From positions 805,783-869,782 of the forward strand of contig NZ_KB235948.1 of NCBI RefSeq assembly GCF_000332335.1: a DNA stretch of 64,000 nucleotides, written 5' to 3'. The translations under genes were made by a program, and so were the position numbers. This document shows, one piece after another, positions 19,442 to 27,800 of this stretch. The notes under the pieces are model-generated. The model was not told where the DNA came from. It worked only from the letters and a program-made list of their open reading frames with translations, and made no database searches. The number at the start of each line of letters is the position of its first letter. The stretch's first letter is position 1. The DNA comes from Kamptonema formosum PCC 10802 (GTDB taxonomy: Bacteria; Cyanobacteriota; Cyanobacteriia; Cyanobacteriales; Oscillatoriaceae).

Positions 19442-20248
19442 ATTCAGGAAATAACCCGAGCGAGTTAGTGTTTAGTTTTCCGGGGGACAGCGCCTCAGTT
19501 GAGGCTGCCCGGACTGCCCTGTTAAGGTGCCATATTTTCTGGGAAGCTGCTATCGGATTTAACAATCAAACAATACAGCGGGAAAGCCGGATGCGATAGC
19601 GCCAGGGCTCCCTTGGACTTTTGTCTCCCGCGCCGGCGGGTTTCCCTGCGGGAAACTGCCCTTGGGGCGGCTGCAATCGCCACTGGATCTTCACAGGCAT
19701 GGGGACGGTTCCCGGATCTGCCCCTTACCAGGAGACCCTGTGCGATACGCCAGGAAGCTGCTGTTTTTCACAGCGGTCAGTCTGGCGCGCTTCCGGCGTG
19801 TCCGGCATTCGCCCCCCTGGCGGTGTCTCTTGCCTTGCGCCGCCACAATCGTTTCGTTTACTACTTTAATACACAGCCAGCTCAATTTCACTCACCGATA
19901 GCGAGTGCGGCACCCGTGCTCCCCACCTGCTTCCGGAGGGAGCGACATGTTGAGCGGAGAGCTGCGCCCGCTGGACACGGTTCTCCGGTGAAAAATTTTG
20001 CATAGGCTGCAGCTGGCTGCCACAGAACATCACCCGCCCCCTTGTGTAACGATTTATTAATAATCCAGCAAATAGGTCGATATACACTATTATATTAAAA
20101 AATTATAAAAAACAAGAACGGGTTTTTTCTCGCTCACAGACTTCTTATGGGAGATGGAGCGGGAGAGGGTGGGTGTGAGGTTCTTTTTCTGGTTTCTCGC
20201 TGCCGGTGCCGCAGGCGTCCCGCTTTGGGGGCCTGCGAACCAGGGCAT
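19442..20248. other. Large intergenic region without recognisable gene
   Basis: 807 bases between the hybrid kinase start and the end of the LD-carboxypeptidase gene. Several open frames exist (for example 19613-20005 on the plus strand), but none shows a domain, a ribosome-binding site or plausible composition. The stretch 20040-20110 is AT-rich and could hold a promoter. A small hairpin GCCTCAGTTGAGGC lies at about 19491-19504. Confidence 0.5.
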
Positions 20249-21166
20249 TTATTCTGCGGGGGGCGCTGTCACGGCTAAGACGCCCTTATCCCCATCGAGG
20301 ACAGCCGGCACCCCCACCGGCAGCGCCCCATTCTCCCCATCGTGTCCGAAAGGCAAGTCAGAGACAACCGGAATTCCCAAGTCGCCCAAACGGTCGCGCA
20401 GCACCTCTCCTACGGTAAAGCTAGGAATATTTTTGGGAGGCTCGCACTGGCTAAAGCGACCCAGGGCAATGCCCCGGACGCCTGTGAGCGCACCCGCCAG
20501 CCGCCACTGGGTCAGCATCCGGTCAATGCGGTAAGGAGCCTCGGAAACATCTTCGAGGGCCAGAATTGCGCCCTCTAGGGGGGGTTGCGCCGGCGTTGAG
20601 AGCAGGTGAGTCGCCACAGTCAGATTGGCCGGCAGCAGGTAGCCGCTGGCGGTTCCGCCCCCCCAGCCGGTGCCTTGCAAAGGTTGCAGGGGGCGACCTT
20701 CCACCCAGTCGAACAGCCGCGCCTGCGACCGAGCCGGCTCAGCCGCCAGGGTCGTCAGCAGTGGCCCGTGCACCCCTGAAACGCCCAGATTGCTCAGACT
20801 CCACAGCAGACTGGTGATGTCAGAAAAGCCAATCAGCCATTTGGCGGGTGCCGGTGGCCAAGTCCAATTTTCCAGAAGCCTCGCGCCGCCGTAACCGCCC
20901 CTAGCGCAGAGGATACCGCGACACTCCGGGTCCTTCCAGGCGTCCGCCAGCGCCGAGCGCCGGCACTCGTCTGTCCCCGCCAAATAGCCCCACCGGCTGT
21001 CAAAACCGGCGGACAGTTCCACGCGATAGCCGCGCTTTCGCCAAATTCCCACCCCTTTCTCAAAAGCATCCAATTCTCGCAGACAGCCGCTCGGAGCAAT
21101 AACTCGCAGCAGGTCGCCCGGTTTCAGGGGTGATGGTGGCTGGCAGAGCTGAAATTTTGAATTCAT
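20249..21166 (-). CDS. LD-carboxypeptidase (peptidase family S66)
   Basis: 305 aa. Serine peptidase of the LdcA/MccF family, which trims the terminal D-alanine of murein tetrapeptides during recycling; some members cleave microcin C. The nucleophile Ser sits in GFSDITSLL. The remaining triad members are likely in LEDVSEAPYRIDRML (Glu) and DLPFGHDGENGALPVG (His), in the family order. The frame is open to 21247, but the first 27 codons fall in a dispersed hairpin repeat. The ATG at 21166 (MNSKFQLCQPPSP) is therefore preferred. No signal peptide, consistent with the cytosolic LdcA. Single gene between unrelated neighbours. Confidence 0.9.
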   Translation of the reverse strand: MNSKFQLCQPPSPLKPGDLLRVIAPSGCLRELDAFEKGVGIWRKRGYRVELSAGFDSRWGYLAGTDECRRSALADAWKDPECRGILCARGGYGGARLLENWTWPPAPAKWLIGFSDITSLLWSLSNLGVSGVHGPLLTTLAAEPARSQARLFDWVEGRPLQPLQGTGWGGGTASGYLLPANLTVATHLLSTPAQPPLEGAILALEDVSEAPYRIDRMLTQWRLAGALTGVRGIALGRFSQCEPPKNIPSFTVGEVLRDRLGDLGIPVVSDLPFGHDGENGALPVGVPAVLDGDKGVLAVTAPPAE

Positions 21167-21206
21167 AGCATAAAATTGATAATTTGTCAAGAAGCCGGCC
21201 AAACGG

Positions 21207-21275
21207 CGTAGGACAGGCGTCCCGCCTGTCCCCAAGACGGCGGTCAAGAAACAGTCAAGAAACCAGGTTTCTATA
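21207..21275. repeat. R2 hairpin plus R1 hairpin fragment
   Basis: CGTAGGACAGGCGTCCCGCC with its inverted partner (21207-21232), followed by a partial AAGAAACCAGGTTTCT hairpin (about 21246-21275). Located between the LD-carboxypeptidase and HEAT genes. Confidence 0.55.
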
Positions 21276-21439
21276 CTGGGTAGCGCATCTGCGTTTATCA
21301 GCGTCCGGAAAGCGGTTGCCAGAATATAACAGCTATAAATGATTTGTGAGAACCCTCTCTCTTTTCTTTCCTTAGCCGTCTACCCTGCGGGAAGCCGCTT
21401 GCGCGTCTATGGAGTCTTGGCGGTTCATTTAAAAATGCC

Positions 21440-22570
21440 CTAGCTTTCCCAAGGCGATTTGTCGGGCGGTTTGTCCGAATTGGGCAAATTCGGTCGATTT
21501 TCCGCACCGGGCGGGATGCGAATCCGCTCTAGCTGGCCAAAGGCCCAGCGGGCTGTTTCCCGGACTTCCGGATCTGGGTCATCAGCCGCATGGCGCAACA
21601 GCTGGCTGATTTGAGCGAGCGAATCGTAAATCCGCGTCAAGTCGCGAATCGCATTTTTGCGCACCTCAGGGCTGTCATCTTGCAGCGAGACAGCCAAAGC
21701 CCGGCTCAGCGGCGTCAGGGTGCGGGTGCCAATTTCTGACAGCGCCGCCAAAATTAAGCCGCGCTGCTTTGAATCTGAATCAATCATCAAATTCACCAAA
21801 GGCTGCACCGCCCGCGAATCCCCTCGCTGTCCCAGATCCCAGATGGCTTTGCGCCGCGTTGCTGGATCTCTGGAGCGCAACTCTTTGACCAGTTCATCAA
21901 TAATATCGATCTTGGCGAGACGAGTTGTTTCCCTGACAGCCAAAGCGTCCGGCGGTGGGGGAGCTGGCGGTTTTTCCTCCTTCTTGGGCTCTGGTGCGCT
22001 GAAAGCCGGTTCCCGGGAGCCGTTGCTCTCAGCGTACTGCTCTCGCGTGGCTGAATTGCCATCTGTCTCTTGGGGGCTGGCATTTTCAGACTCGTCTGGA
22101 GAGGCTTCCTCGGAGAGGCTTTCTGGCTCTAAATCCTCGTCGCTGTGGCCAGAACGGATTAGCAAGTAGAACAGCCCGCCGGCAACTGCAATAACAGCAA
22201 CGGCCCCCAAGCCCAGCAACACCCACTTGATGGGAAAACCCGATTTCTTCTTAGATGGGTTGGGGGTTGGGGCGGTTTCAGTCTGGGCGAGAAGGGTGGC
22301 TTGCCGAGCGGGCAAATCCGCAGCTCTGTGCGGTTGCTCCTCGGTTTTTGCTGCTGCAGTGCGGTCTTTTTGTAAACCGGCTAAACCACTCGCTTCTGGG
22401 AAGGGTAAATTTCGCGTCTGTGCAATTAGGCTGTTTGCTGCCACCGGCACGGGCGTCCTCCAACCTGCCTCTGCTCGGGTTGAGTGAGTGAATCCTCTGG
22501 CGGCGCTGGGGGAAACAGCAACACAGCTAGCGCAGGCAAGGAGCAACACAGTGGAGCGGTGGGGCACCAT
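21440..22570 (-). CDS. HEAT-repeat membrane protein
   Basis: 376 aa. The N-terminus carries a signal-like hydrophobic segment (STVLLLACASCVAV) and there is a central transmembrane helix (WVLLGLGAVAVIAVAGGLFYLL, about 115-136). An acidic, Glu/Ser/Pro-rich linker follows, then HEAT repeats from about 215 to 355. The repeats contain RKAIWDLGQRGDSRAVQPLV and RKNAIRDLTRIYDS. This layout is common in cyanobacteria: a membrane-tethered alpha-solenoid that probably docks protein partners. Which side faces the cytosol is not clear. No catalytic site. Spacing to the EamA gene on the same strand is 135 bp, so co-transcription is possible. Confidence 0.82.
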   Translation of the reverse strand: MVPHRSTVLLLACASCVAVSPSAARGFTHSTRAEAGWRTPVPVAANSLIAQTRNLPFPEASGLAGLQKDRTAAAKTEEQPHRAADLPARQATLLAQTETAPTPNPSKKKSGFPIKWVLLGLGAVAVIAVAGGLFYLLIRSGHSDEDLEPESLSEEASPDESENASPQETDGNSATREQYAESNGSREPAFSAPEPKKEEKPPAPPPPDALAVRETTRLAKIDIIDELVKELRSRDPATRRKAIWDLGQRGDSRAVQPLVNLMIDSDSKQRGLILAALSEIGTRTLTPLSRALAVSLQDDSPEVRKNAIRDLTRIYDSLAQISQLLRHAADDPDPEVRETARWAFGQLERIRIPPGAENRPNLPNSDKPPDKSPWES

Positions 22571-22705
22571 AATCTCATGCAGGGGTGGGAGACGGAACTA
22601 GCGAGATCTGTTACGGTCGAATGGAGCTAGTTTAATCCTATCCGCTGTGCGCCTAAGAAGCTCGGCGCAAGGGTAAATTATTATTCCCGCCGCTGCAACA
22701 AAATG

Positions 22706-23803
22706 TTATATTTCCGGCTCAGATTCCCTGAGGCGGACTTCCACCGGCACTTTCACCTGCTTGGCCGGCGACTGCTGCAACAGCAGCCGGCGGCTTTCTG
22801 TGGCTGCTGTTTCGGCAGAGGGATTTATATCGCTAACTTTTCCCCCTATTTTCAGTTTTTGTGCTATAATGTCGCGCTGATTGATCAGGTAGATGCTGGC
22901 CAAGGTGAGGCAGACGCCGGCGGATTGCAGGGGGCTGAGGACTTCGGCGAGGAAGAGGTTGCCAAACAGGAGGGCGAAGACGGGAGTGAGGAAGGTGAGA
23001 GAGCTGAGGCTGGTGAGGCTGCCGAGTGAGGCGAAGTAGAAGAATAAGCCATAGGCAATGGCACTGCCAAAGAGGGTGGAGTACGCCAGCGCCGCCCACC
23101 CCGACAGGTCGATGTTAACCCACTGCTGGCTTTCTGTGGCAGCGGAGAGGGCGAACAGGGGCAGCCCGCCTAATATCATGTGCCAGCCGGTGGCGGCCAC
23201 AGGGTCAGCGTGCCGGCACACGGCCCGAATTGTAACGGTTCCCACTGCCATTGACAGCGCCGCCAGCAGCATCAGCCACTGTCCGTTCTGGAACAGCAGC
23301 TCCAAGCCGGCTCGCACCGGCACTGGGTTTCCGCCCAGCAGCCCGAAGATCCACTCGTCTGGCAAGCCAATCAGGCTGATGCCGGAGACGCCGGCAGCCA
23401 GACCCAGCCAGCCCCACAGGCCAATGTGCTCCCCAAACAGCAACCGCGACAAAATGGCGACTGCCAGGGGTTGGGAGTCGATCATCACTGAGCCCAAACC
23501 CGCGCCGGTCCTGACTAATCCTTCTGCCAAGAAGCCTTGAAACATCGCCCCATCGACGAGGGCGAACAGGGCCACCCACAGCCACGCCGCCCAGCCTTTG
23601 GGTTGGGGTCTGCCTTGCAGCGCTGCGGCGATCGCCACCAGGATGCCGGCGGGCACCAAGCGCACCCCCGCCATGAACAGCGGCGTCGTGTGCGGGATAA
23701 CGCCCTTCATGGCCACCATTGCTGTCCCCCAAAGGAAAAACGGCGCGATCAGTAGGGCCCAAGTGAGAGGGTGTTTCGATTCAGTCAGTTTCAGCTGCTG
23801 CAT
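22706..23803 (-). CDS. EamA/DMT-superfamily transporter
   Basis: 365-aa inner-membrane protein with about ten hydrophobic helices arranged as two EamA repeats (about 15-145 and 180-320). The first begins WALLIAPFFLWGTAMVAMKG, typical of the drug/metabolite transporter superfamily; the second contains ALAYSTLFGSAIAYGLFFYF. The C-terminal 45 residues are hydrophilic. Substrates of this family (amino acids, metabolites, drugs) cannot be read from sequence. The start ATG lies at 23803. It is divergent from sppA across a 312-bp spacer carrying a long palindrome. Confidence 0.88.
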   Translation of the reverse strand: MQQLKLTESKHPLTWALLIAPFFLWGTAMVAMKGVIPHTTPLFMAGVRLVPAGILVAIAAALQGRPQPKGWAAWLWVALFALVDGAMFQGFLAEGLVRTGAGLGSVMIDSQPLAVAILSRLLFGEHIGLWGWLGLAAGVSGISLIGLPDEWIFGLLGGNPVPVRAGLELLFQNGQWLMLLAALSMAVGTVTIRAVCRHADPVAATGWHMILGGLPLFALSAATESQQWVNIDLSGWAALAYSTLFGSAIAYGLFFYFASLGSLTSLSSLTFLTPVFALLFGNLFLAEVLSPLQSAGVCLTLASIYLINQRDIIAQKLKIGGKVSDINPSAETAATESRRLLLQQSPAKQVKVPVEVRLRESEPEI

Positions 23804-24115
23804 GGGTTTTAGCTGTTGCGGAACTAAGCCCGGGTCTGGGCGTGTTTAGGCCATCGCTCTGCGGCCAGAACTGCTGTGAGCGGTGAACTATGCTCTATCA
23901 TTACATCAAATTGTGTACTTTTGTTAAGAAGTTAAGTGGTGCCGGTTCCGCGATCGCGGAACCGGCACTACTGCTGCCGGATGCCGCCGGCTTAAGATAG
24001 AAGTGAGCGCAACAGAAGTGGGGTGCCGCACTGCGAGGGAACGCACCCGACAAGCTCAACGATTGAAAATCTCAAACTACAGACAGCCGAGGCTACAGCC
24101 CAGATTTGACCGCCC
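23804..24115. other. Divergent spacer between EamA gene and sppA
   Basis: Includes an AT-rich stretch (23880-23935) suitable for promoters and a 30-bp perfect palindrome at 23939-23968. No coding potential seen. Confidence 0.55.
23939..23968. repeat. 30-bp perfect palindrome centred on a HIP1 octamer
   Basis: GTGCCGGTTCCGCGA followed directly by its reverse complement, so GCGATCGC (HIP1) lies at the centre. It can form a hairpin in RNA or serve as a two-fold protein site between two divergent genes. Confidence 0.7.
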
Positions 24116-24931
24116 ATGATTTGGCCATTTAACAAGTTTCGCAAACAAATTGCGCGGATTGAAATCACCGGCGCGATTGCCGGCAGCACCCGCAAGCGGG
24201 TGCTAGAAGCCCTCAAAACAATAGAAGAGAAACGCTTTCCCGCCTTGCTGCTGCGGATTGACAGCCCCGGCGGTACAGTTGGCGATTCTCAGGAAATCTA
24301 CAGCGCCTTAAAGCGCCTGCGAGAAAAAACCAAAATCGTGGCCAGCTTCGGGAATATCTCGGCGTCTGGGGGCGTGTATATCGGCATGGGAGCCGAACAC
24401 ATCATGGCCAACCCGGGCACGATTACCGGCAGCATTGGCGTGATTCTGCGGGGCAATAATATCGAGCGCCTGCTGGAAAAACTCGGGATATCTTTCAAGG
24501 TGATTAAATCTGGCCCGTACAAAGACATTTTGGCCTTTGACCGGGAGCTGACAGACCAGGAAAAGGACATCCTGCAGCAAATGATTGATACCAGCTACCA
24601 GCAGTTCGTGCAAACCGTGGCGGAAGCGCGCAACCTGGCGGTGGAAACGGTGAGGAGTTTTGCCGATGGCCGGATTTTTACTGGCCAGCAAGCCCTGGAG
24701 CTGGGGGTGGTTGACCGGCTGGGAACAGAAGAGGACGCCCGCCGGTGGGCGGCGGAACTCGCGGGACTCGACCCGGAAAAAACGCCAGTTTTTACTATCG
24801 AGGAGCGCAAACCCCTGCTGAGCCGGTTGATGGGGGGGAGCCAAATCACATCCTCCCTCAGTGCCGGCACCGACTGGATAGAGTTTGAACTGTCTACAAG
24901 TGGCCAGCCCTTGTGGATGTACCGGCCTTAA
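24116..24931 (+). CDS. sppA: Signal peptide peptidase SppA, short form
   Basis: 271 aa, one S49 domain, comparable to SppA2-type proteins of cyanobacteria and Bacillus. The Ser nucleophile is in SASGGVYIGM and the general-base Lys in KSGPYKDI; RIDSPGGTVGDSQEIY is the ClpP-like substrate groove. The family degrades cleaved signal peptides at the membrane, and in cyanobacteria SppA has been tied to antenna degradation. There is no strong transmembrane helix here, so attachment would be peripheral. The chorismate mutase aroH follows about 120 bp downstream on the same strand. Confidence 0.92.
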   Translation: MIWPFNKFRKQIARIEITGAIAGSTRKRVLEALKTIEEKRFPALLLRIDSPGGTVGDSQEIYSALKRLREKTKIVASFGNISASGGVYIGMGAEHIMANPGTITGSIGVILRGNNIERLLEKLGISFKVIKSGPYKDILAFDRELTDQEKDILQQMIDTSYQQFVQTVAEARNLAVETVRSFADGRIFTGQQALELGVVDRLGTEEDARRWAAELAGLDPEKTPVFTIEERKPLLSRLMGGSQITSSLSAGTDWIEFELSTSGQPLWMYRP

Positions 24932-25053
24932 TTTTCTATTTAGCACTCAGCTGTCAGCCGTCAGCTTAAGATGGTTGTCAGAGCAATAAATCGCACAAGC
25001 TTTCAGCTTGAGCGGGCGTGCTGACCGCTATGGAAACAAGGGAGGAAATTGGC

Positions 25054-25467
25054 GTGGACTGGAAAGTTAGGGCGATTCGCGGCGCAACAACCGCCGAGGC
25101 AAATACGGTGGGGGCGATTCGAGAAGCGGTCACGGAACTCCTGGACGAACTGGAGGCTTGGAATCATATCGATCCGGAGGAAATCATCAGCGTCACTTTT
25201 TCCGCCACCCGCGATTTGGATGCTATCTTTCCTGCGGCGATCGCCCGGTCGCGACCGGGCTGGAACAACGTGCCCCTGCTGGACGTTCAGCAAATGCACG
25301 TCGAGGGGAGTCTAGAGCGCTGCATCCGATTTTTAATTCACGTCAATGTTCCCGCGCCCCACCCCAAGTTTCACCACCCCTATCTGCGGGGAGCGAAAAA
25401 TCTCCGGCCCGACTGGGGTTTCACACCGGCTCCTCCCGCGCCGCCGGTCGTTCAGTCCCATCACTGA
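25054..25467 (+). CDS. aroH: Chorismate mutase, AroH class
   Basis: 137 aa. Rearranges chorismate to prephenate on the way to Phe and Tyr; AroH-class enzymes are trimeric and monofunctional. VRAIRGATTAEANT at the N-terminus holds the Arg matching B. subtilis Arg7, ATRDLDAIFPA and LERCIRFLIH follow, and PYLRGAKNLRPDW is the usual end. By eye, B. subtilis catalytic Glu78 aligns with Gln (DVQQMHVEG). GTG at 25054 is chosen because AAGGGAGG (25038-25045) is placed 8 bases before it; the frame is open to 25018. The proline-rich tail (TPAPPAPPVV) is extra. It follows sppA. Confidence 0.9.
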   Translation: MDWKVRAIRGATTAEANTVGAIREAVTELLDELEAWNHIDPEEIISVTFSATRDLDAIFPAAIARSRPGWNNVPLLDVQQMHVEGSLERCIRFLIHVNVPAPHPKFHHPYLRGAKNLRPDWGFTPAPPAPPVVQSHH

Positions 25468-25597
25468 TTGCCGCTTGGGGGCTATTCCTGGCTGGCTAAC
25501 TTTGTTTGCGGGGGTTTAGGTTAAGAAACGTTATGAAATCCTCAACCCCCACAGGTTTTATGCTTTAATAATAGACTGAGCAGTAGTGCCGGTTCCG

Positions 25598-26105
25598 CCT
25601 ATCCCTACTAGCAAGTGAGATGCCTTGTCCATTCCTGAACTGTCTATTCCTATATAAGGGCAGGCGCGGGGCACTGCCCGTACTGTTGAAATGAAGGGCA
25701 AAGGAGGTAAAATAAGAAAGCGGGCGTTTGCTTTCGATTTACTCGTATGTCGTGCCATCCGGCATGATTGCGCCGGTGATATTTGCATCCTTCAGGTTAG
25801 CTCCAGCCAGGTTTGCACCCTTAAAATTCCCTTTTCCCAAATTGGCTACGGTTAAGTCTGCACCACGGAAATCGGCTGAAGTCAGGTTGGCCCCACTGAA
25901 GTTGGTTCTGATGAGATTGACTCCGCAGAAATTGAACCCGCTCAAATTTTGCCCACTCAGGTTTGCTTCTTTCAAGTAAACCCCAACCCAATTTATGCCT
26001 GTTAGGTTTGCGCCGCTTAGGTTTGCTCCCTGAAGGTTGGCTTTACTCAGCTTCGCTTTACTCAGGTCTGCCCCTGTTAGGTTAGCTTGTCCTAAACTTG
26101 TCTGT
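25598..26105. repeat. Duplicated segment, copy 1 (pentapeptide gene 3' part plus downstream)
   Basis: Nearly the same sequence as 37187-37690: the non-coding stretch beginning CTATCCCTACTAGC, the sequence past the stop codon and about 120 codons of pentapeptide repeats. Identity is very high outside the gene and lower inside it. Confidence 0.8.
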
Positions 26106-26167
26106 GCTAAAAAGAGGGGGAAGTCTGGGAAGCGCCCTGTGAACCTAGCGACAAACCTTGACGGCAA
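25739..26167 (-). CDS. Short pentapeptide-repeat protein
   Basis: 142 aa built mostly of A(D/N)LXX pentapeptides from residue 24 on, which fold into a right-handed quadrilateral beta-helix. Its last 120 residues match the C-terminus of the 539-aa pentapeptide protein at 37329 almost block for block, including CGVNLIRTNFSGAN and TGAIMPDGTT. The first 23 residues (MPSRFVARFTGRFPDFPLF) have no counterpart there. The gene is thus probably the product of a segmental duplication that captured a new start. It could be an expressed short paralogue or a non-functional fragment. No partner genes. Confidence 0.7.
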   Translation of the reverse strand: MPSRFVARFTGRFPDFPLFLAQTSLGQANLTGADLSKAKLSKANLQGANLSGANLTGINWVGVYLKEANLSGQNLSGFNFCGVNLIRTNFSGANLTSADFRGADLTVANLGKGNFKGANLAGANLKDANITGAIMPDGTTYE

Positions 26168-26344
26168 ACCCCACTACACGAATCGCGCCGCACAGCAGTT
26201 ATAGCAGTAGCCACTTAGGTTCGTACATTTCGGCTTCTTTTGCACCCCCGCACTCCAGCTCCTATTGTCCTAACCCATATTACTACTGGGATATCGACGT
26301 AGGCCAGCGTCTGGCTGCCCTCAAGGTCTAATGTTCTAACCTAA
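26168..26344. other. Spacer with decayed repeats
   Basis: Contains ATAGCAGTAGCCACTTAGG-type sequence, related to the spacer at 36650-36680, and a worn R2 hairpin around 26293-26320. No gene. Confidence 0.45.
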
Positions 26345-26638
26345 GTGCATACTGCTATCCTTGGCAAAGGAGTAGTAGCTGATGCTCAAATTGAGCAATT
26401 GACAGAGATTTATCAACTCTATATTGCCGGCACCTCTCAGATATACCCAGTCGAGCAACAGCCTATTGTGCGGGCGTTGAGAGGCGAAAGTACCAGCGTT
26501 GAGAATATGGAAATCCACCTGACAAGATTGTCCCTATAGAGGCTTGGGGAACCGCACAGCTGTTTCAAGATTGCCTGCGCCTCAATCCGGAGGACAAGCC
26601 GGCTCAAATCTATCTGGAACGCTGCCGGCAGCAGTAGG
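26345..26638 (+). pseudogene. Relic of a PAS-domain/nucleotidyl cyclase-type sensor gene
   Basis: The first part translates to a piece of a PAS domain: IYQLYIAGTSQIYPVEQQPI followed by VRALRGESTSVENMEIH. Reading then needs a +1 shift: from about 26519 the next frame gives PDKIVPIEAWGTAQLFQDCL and RLNPEDKPAQIYLERCRQQ, ending at a TAG (26636-26638). The second stretch resembles the C-terminal tail common after cyclase domains in cyanobacterial adenylate cyclases. So the PAS end is joined directly to the tail, with the catalytic part missing and one frameshift. Family naming is by memory of typical sequences. Confidence 0.55.
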
Positions 26639-26680
26639 GTGCGTTCCCAAGGGGAACGCTACAATATCTTTTTCTTAATT

Positions 26681-26822
26681 AGCTTCGGGAGAAGGAGGCG
26701 GAGCCTCCAAATAGGCGTTCCCAGCCTGAGGCTGGGAACGAGGAATTGCTATAGCTTCGGGAGAAGGAGGCGGAGCCTCCAAATAAGCGTTTCCAGGCAG
26801 ATCCTGGGAACGAGGAAACGAG
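26681..26822. repeat. Two tandem copies of the GGAGGCGGAGCCTCC / GGGAACG repeat
   Basis: AGCTTCGGGAGAAGGAGGC starts at 26681 and again at 26753, a 72-bp step. Each copy holds a GGAGGCGGAGCCTCC hairpin and a second stem ending TGGGAACGAGG. A CCGCAAGCGG hairpin follows before the crtR stop. Confidence 0.65.
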
Positions 26823-26885
26823 GAATCTTTCTCCCCCTCCCCGCAAGCGGGGAAGGGGGTTGGGCGGTGGGGTTCATCCGGTAAT

Positions 26886-27800
26886 TTAAGGGCGTAGCTG
26901 CTTGTGCGCCGGCACGTTGTGGTGGGAGTTGTGGTGGAAGCGAATTCCTATAAAAACGTCATAAACAAAACTCCAAAAACTTTCTTTTTCCAGCAGCCCT
27001 AGGGTTTGGGGGCTGCCTTTTGCGTCTAGCAAGGGTTTGGTCGCCCAGTAGGCTGCCTGGTAGTTATACCAGGGAATAGACGGCCATAAATGGTGGATTA
27101 AATGGTAATTTTGTCCCCCAATCAGGATATTGAGAATTGGGCTGGGGTAAACTCTGGCATTGGTCCAGCGATCTCGCTCTTGGAAGGGCCGGTGGGGGAG
27201 ATAGTCAAAAAACAGTCCCAGCGCTAGCCCGACGACTAATGAGGGCAATCCCCAATAAGTGAGAAGATAGTCCAAATGGTCGTGCTGGCAGGCGAGATAG
27301 ATCACCGCCACCAGGAACAGCCGGCTCAAAAACCATTCCAGCAACTCCCACTTGCGCCACAGACGCCGCTGGAAGAAGAATACCTCGTGGTAAAAAAACC
27401 TAGGCGCAATCAGCCACAGGGGTCCGCCGGTGGAAACGAAGTGATCCGGGTCGTTTTCCGGATCGTTGACGTGGGCGTGATGCTGCAGGTGAACGCGGGT
27501 AAACACGGGAAAGGCAAAGCCCAGCATCAGGGCGCTGCCGTGTCCCAACAGGGCATTGGCCACCCGGTTGGGGTGGGCCGCGTTGTGGCAGGCGTCGTGG
27601 ATCACCGTCCCCGCCATGTGCAGGGCGATCGTATTGATACAAAAGCAGCACCAGTGTGGCCAGTTCCCAAACCAGAAGCCGAGGTGGGAGCTCAGCGTAA
27701 GGGCGACTGCCGCTAGAAACATCAGTAGCGTGGGATTCCAGTCGGCGGGAGGCCCGAGGAATTCTTTGGGAACTGTCAGAGGCTGCCGGGACTCCGACAT
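26886..27800 (-). CDS. crtR: Beta-carotene hydroxylase CrtR
   Basis: 304 aa. Membrane di-iron hydroxylase of the fatty-acid-desaturase fold that adds 3-hydroxyls to beta-carotene (zeaxanthin) and to myxol-type carotenoids. Histidine clusters: HDACHNAAH, HLQHHAHVNDPENDPDH, NYHLIHHLWP and HHNSHHN, with four or so hydrophobic helices between. ESRQPLTVPKEFLGPPADWN at the N-terminus is typical of CrtR. The ATG at 27800 is preferred because AAGGAG lies 11 bases before it; the frame remains open to 27848. Single gene, minus strand. Confidence 0.94.
   Translation of the reverse strand: MSESRQPLTVPKEFLGPPADWNPTLLMFLAAVALTLSSHLGFWFGNWPHWCCFCINTIALHMAGTVIHDACHNAAHPNRVANALLGHGSALMLGFAFPVFTRVHLQHHAHVNDPENDPDHFVSTGGPLWLIAPRFFYHEVFFFQRRLWRKWELLEWFLSRLFLVAVIYLACQHDHLDYLLTYWGLPSLVVGLALGLFFDYLPHRPFQERDRWTNARVYPSPILNILIGGQNYHLIHHLWPSIPWYNYQAAYWATKPLLDAKGSPQTLGLLEKESFWSFVYDVFIGIRFHHNSHHNVPAHKQLRP

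Noticed and set aside
19613..20005. 130-codon frame in the large spacer after the hybrid kinase
   Set aside because: No domain, no ribosome-binding site, several overlapping frames of similar length on both strands.
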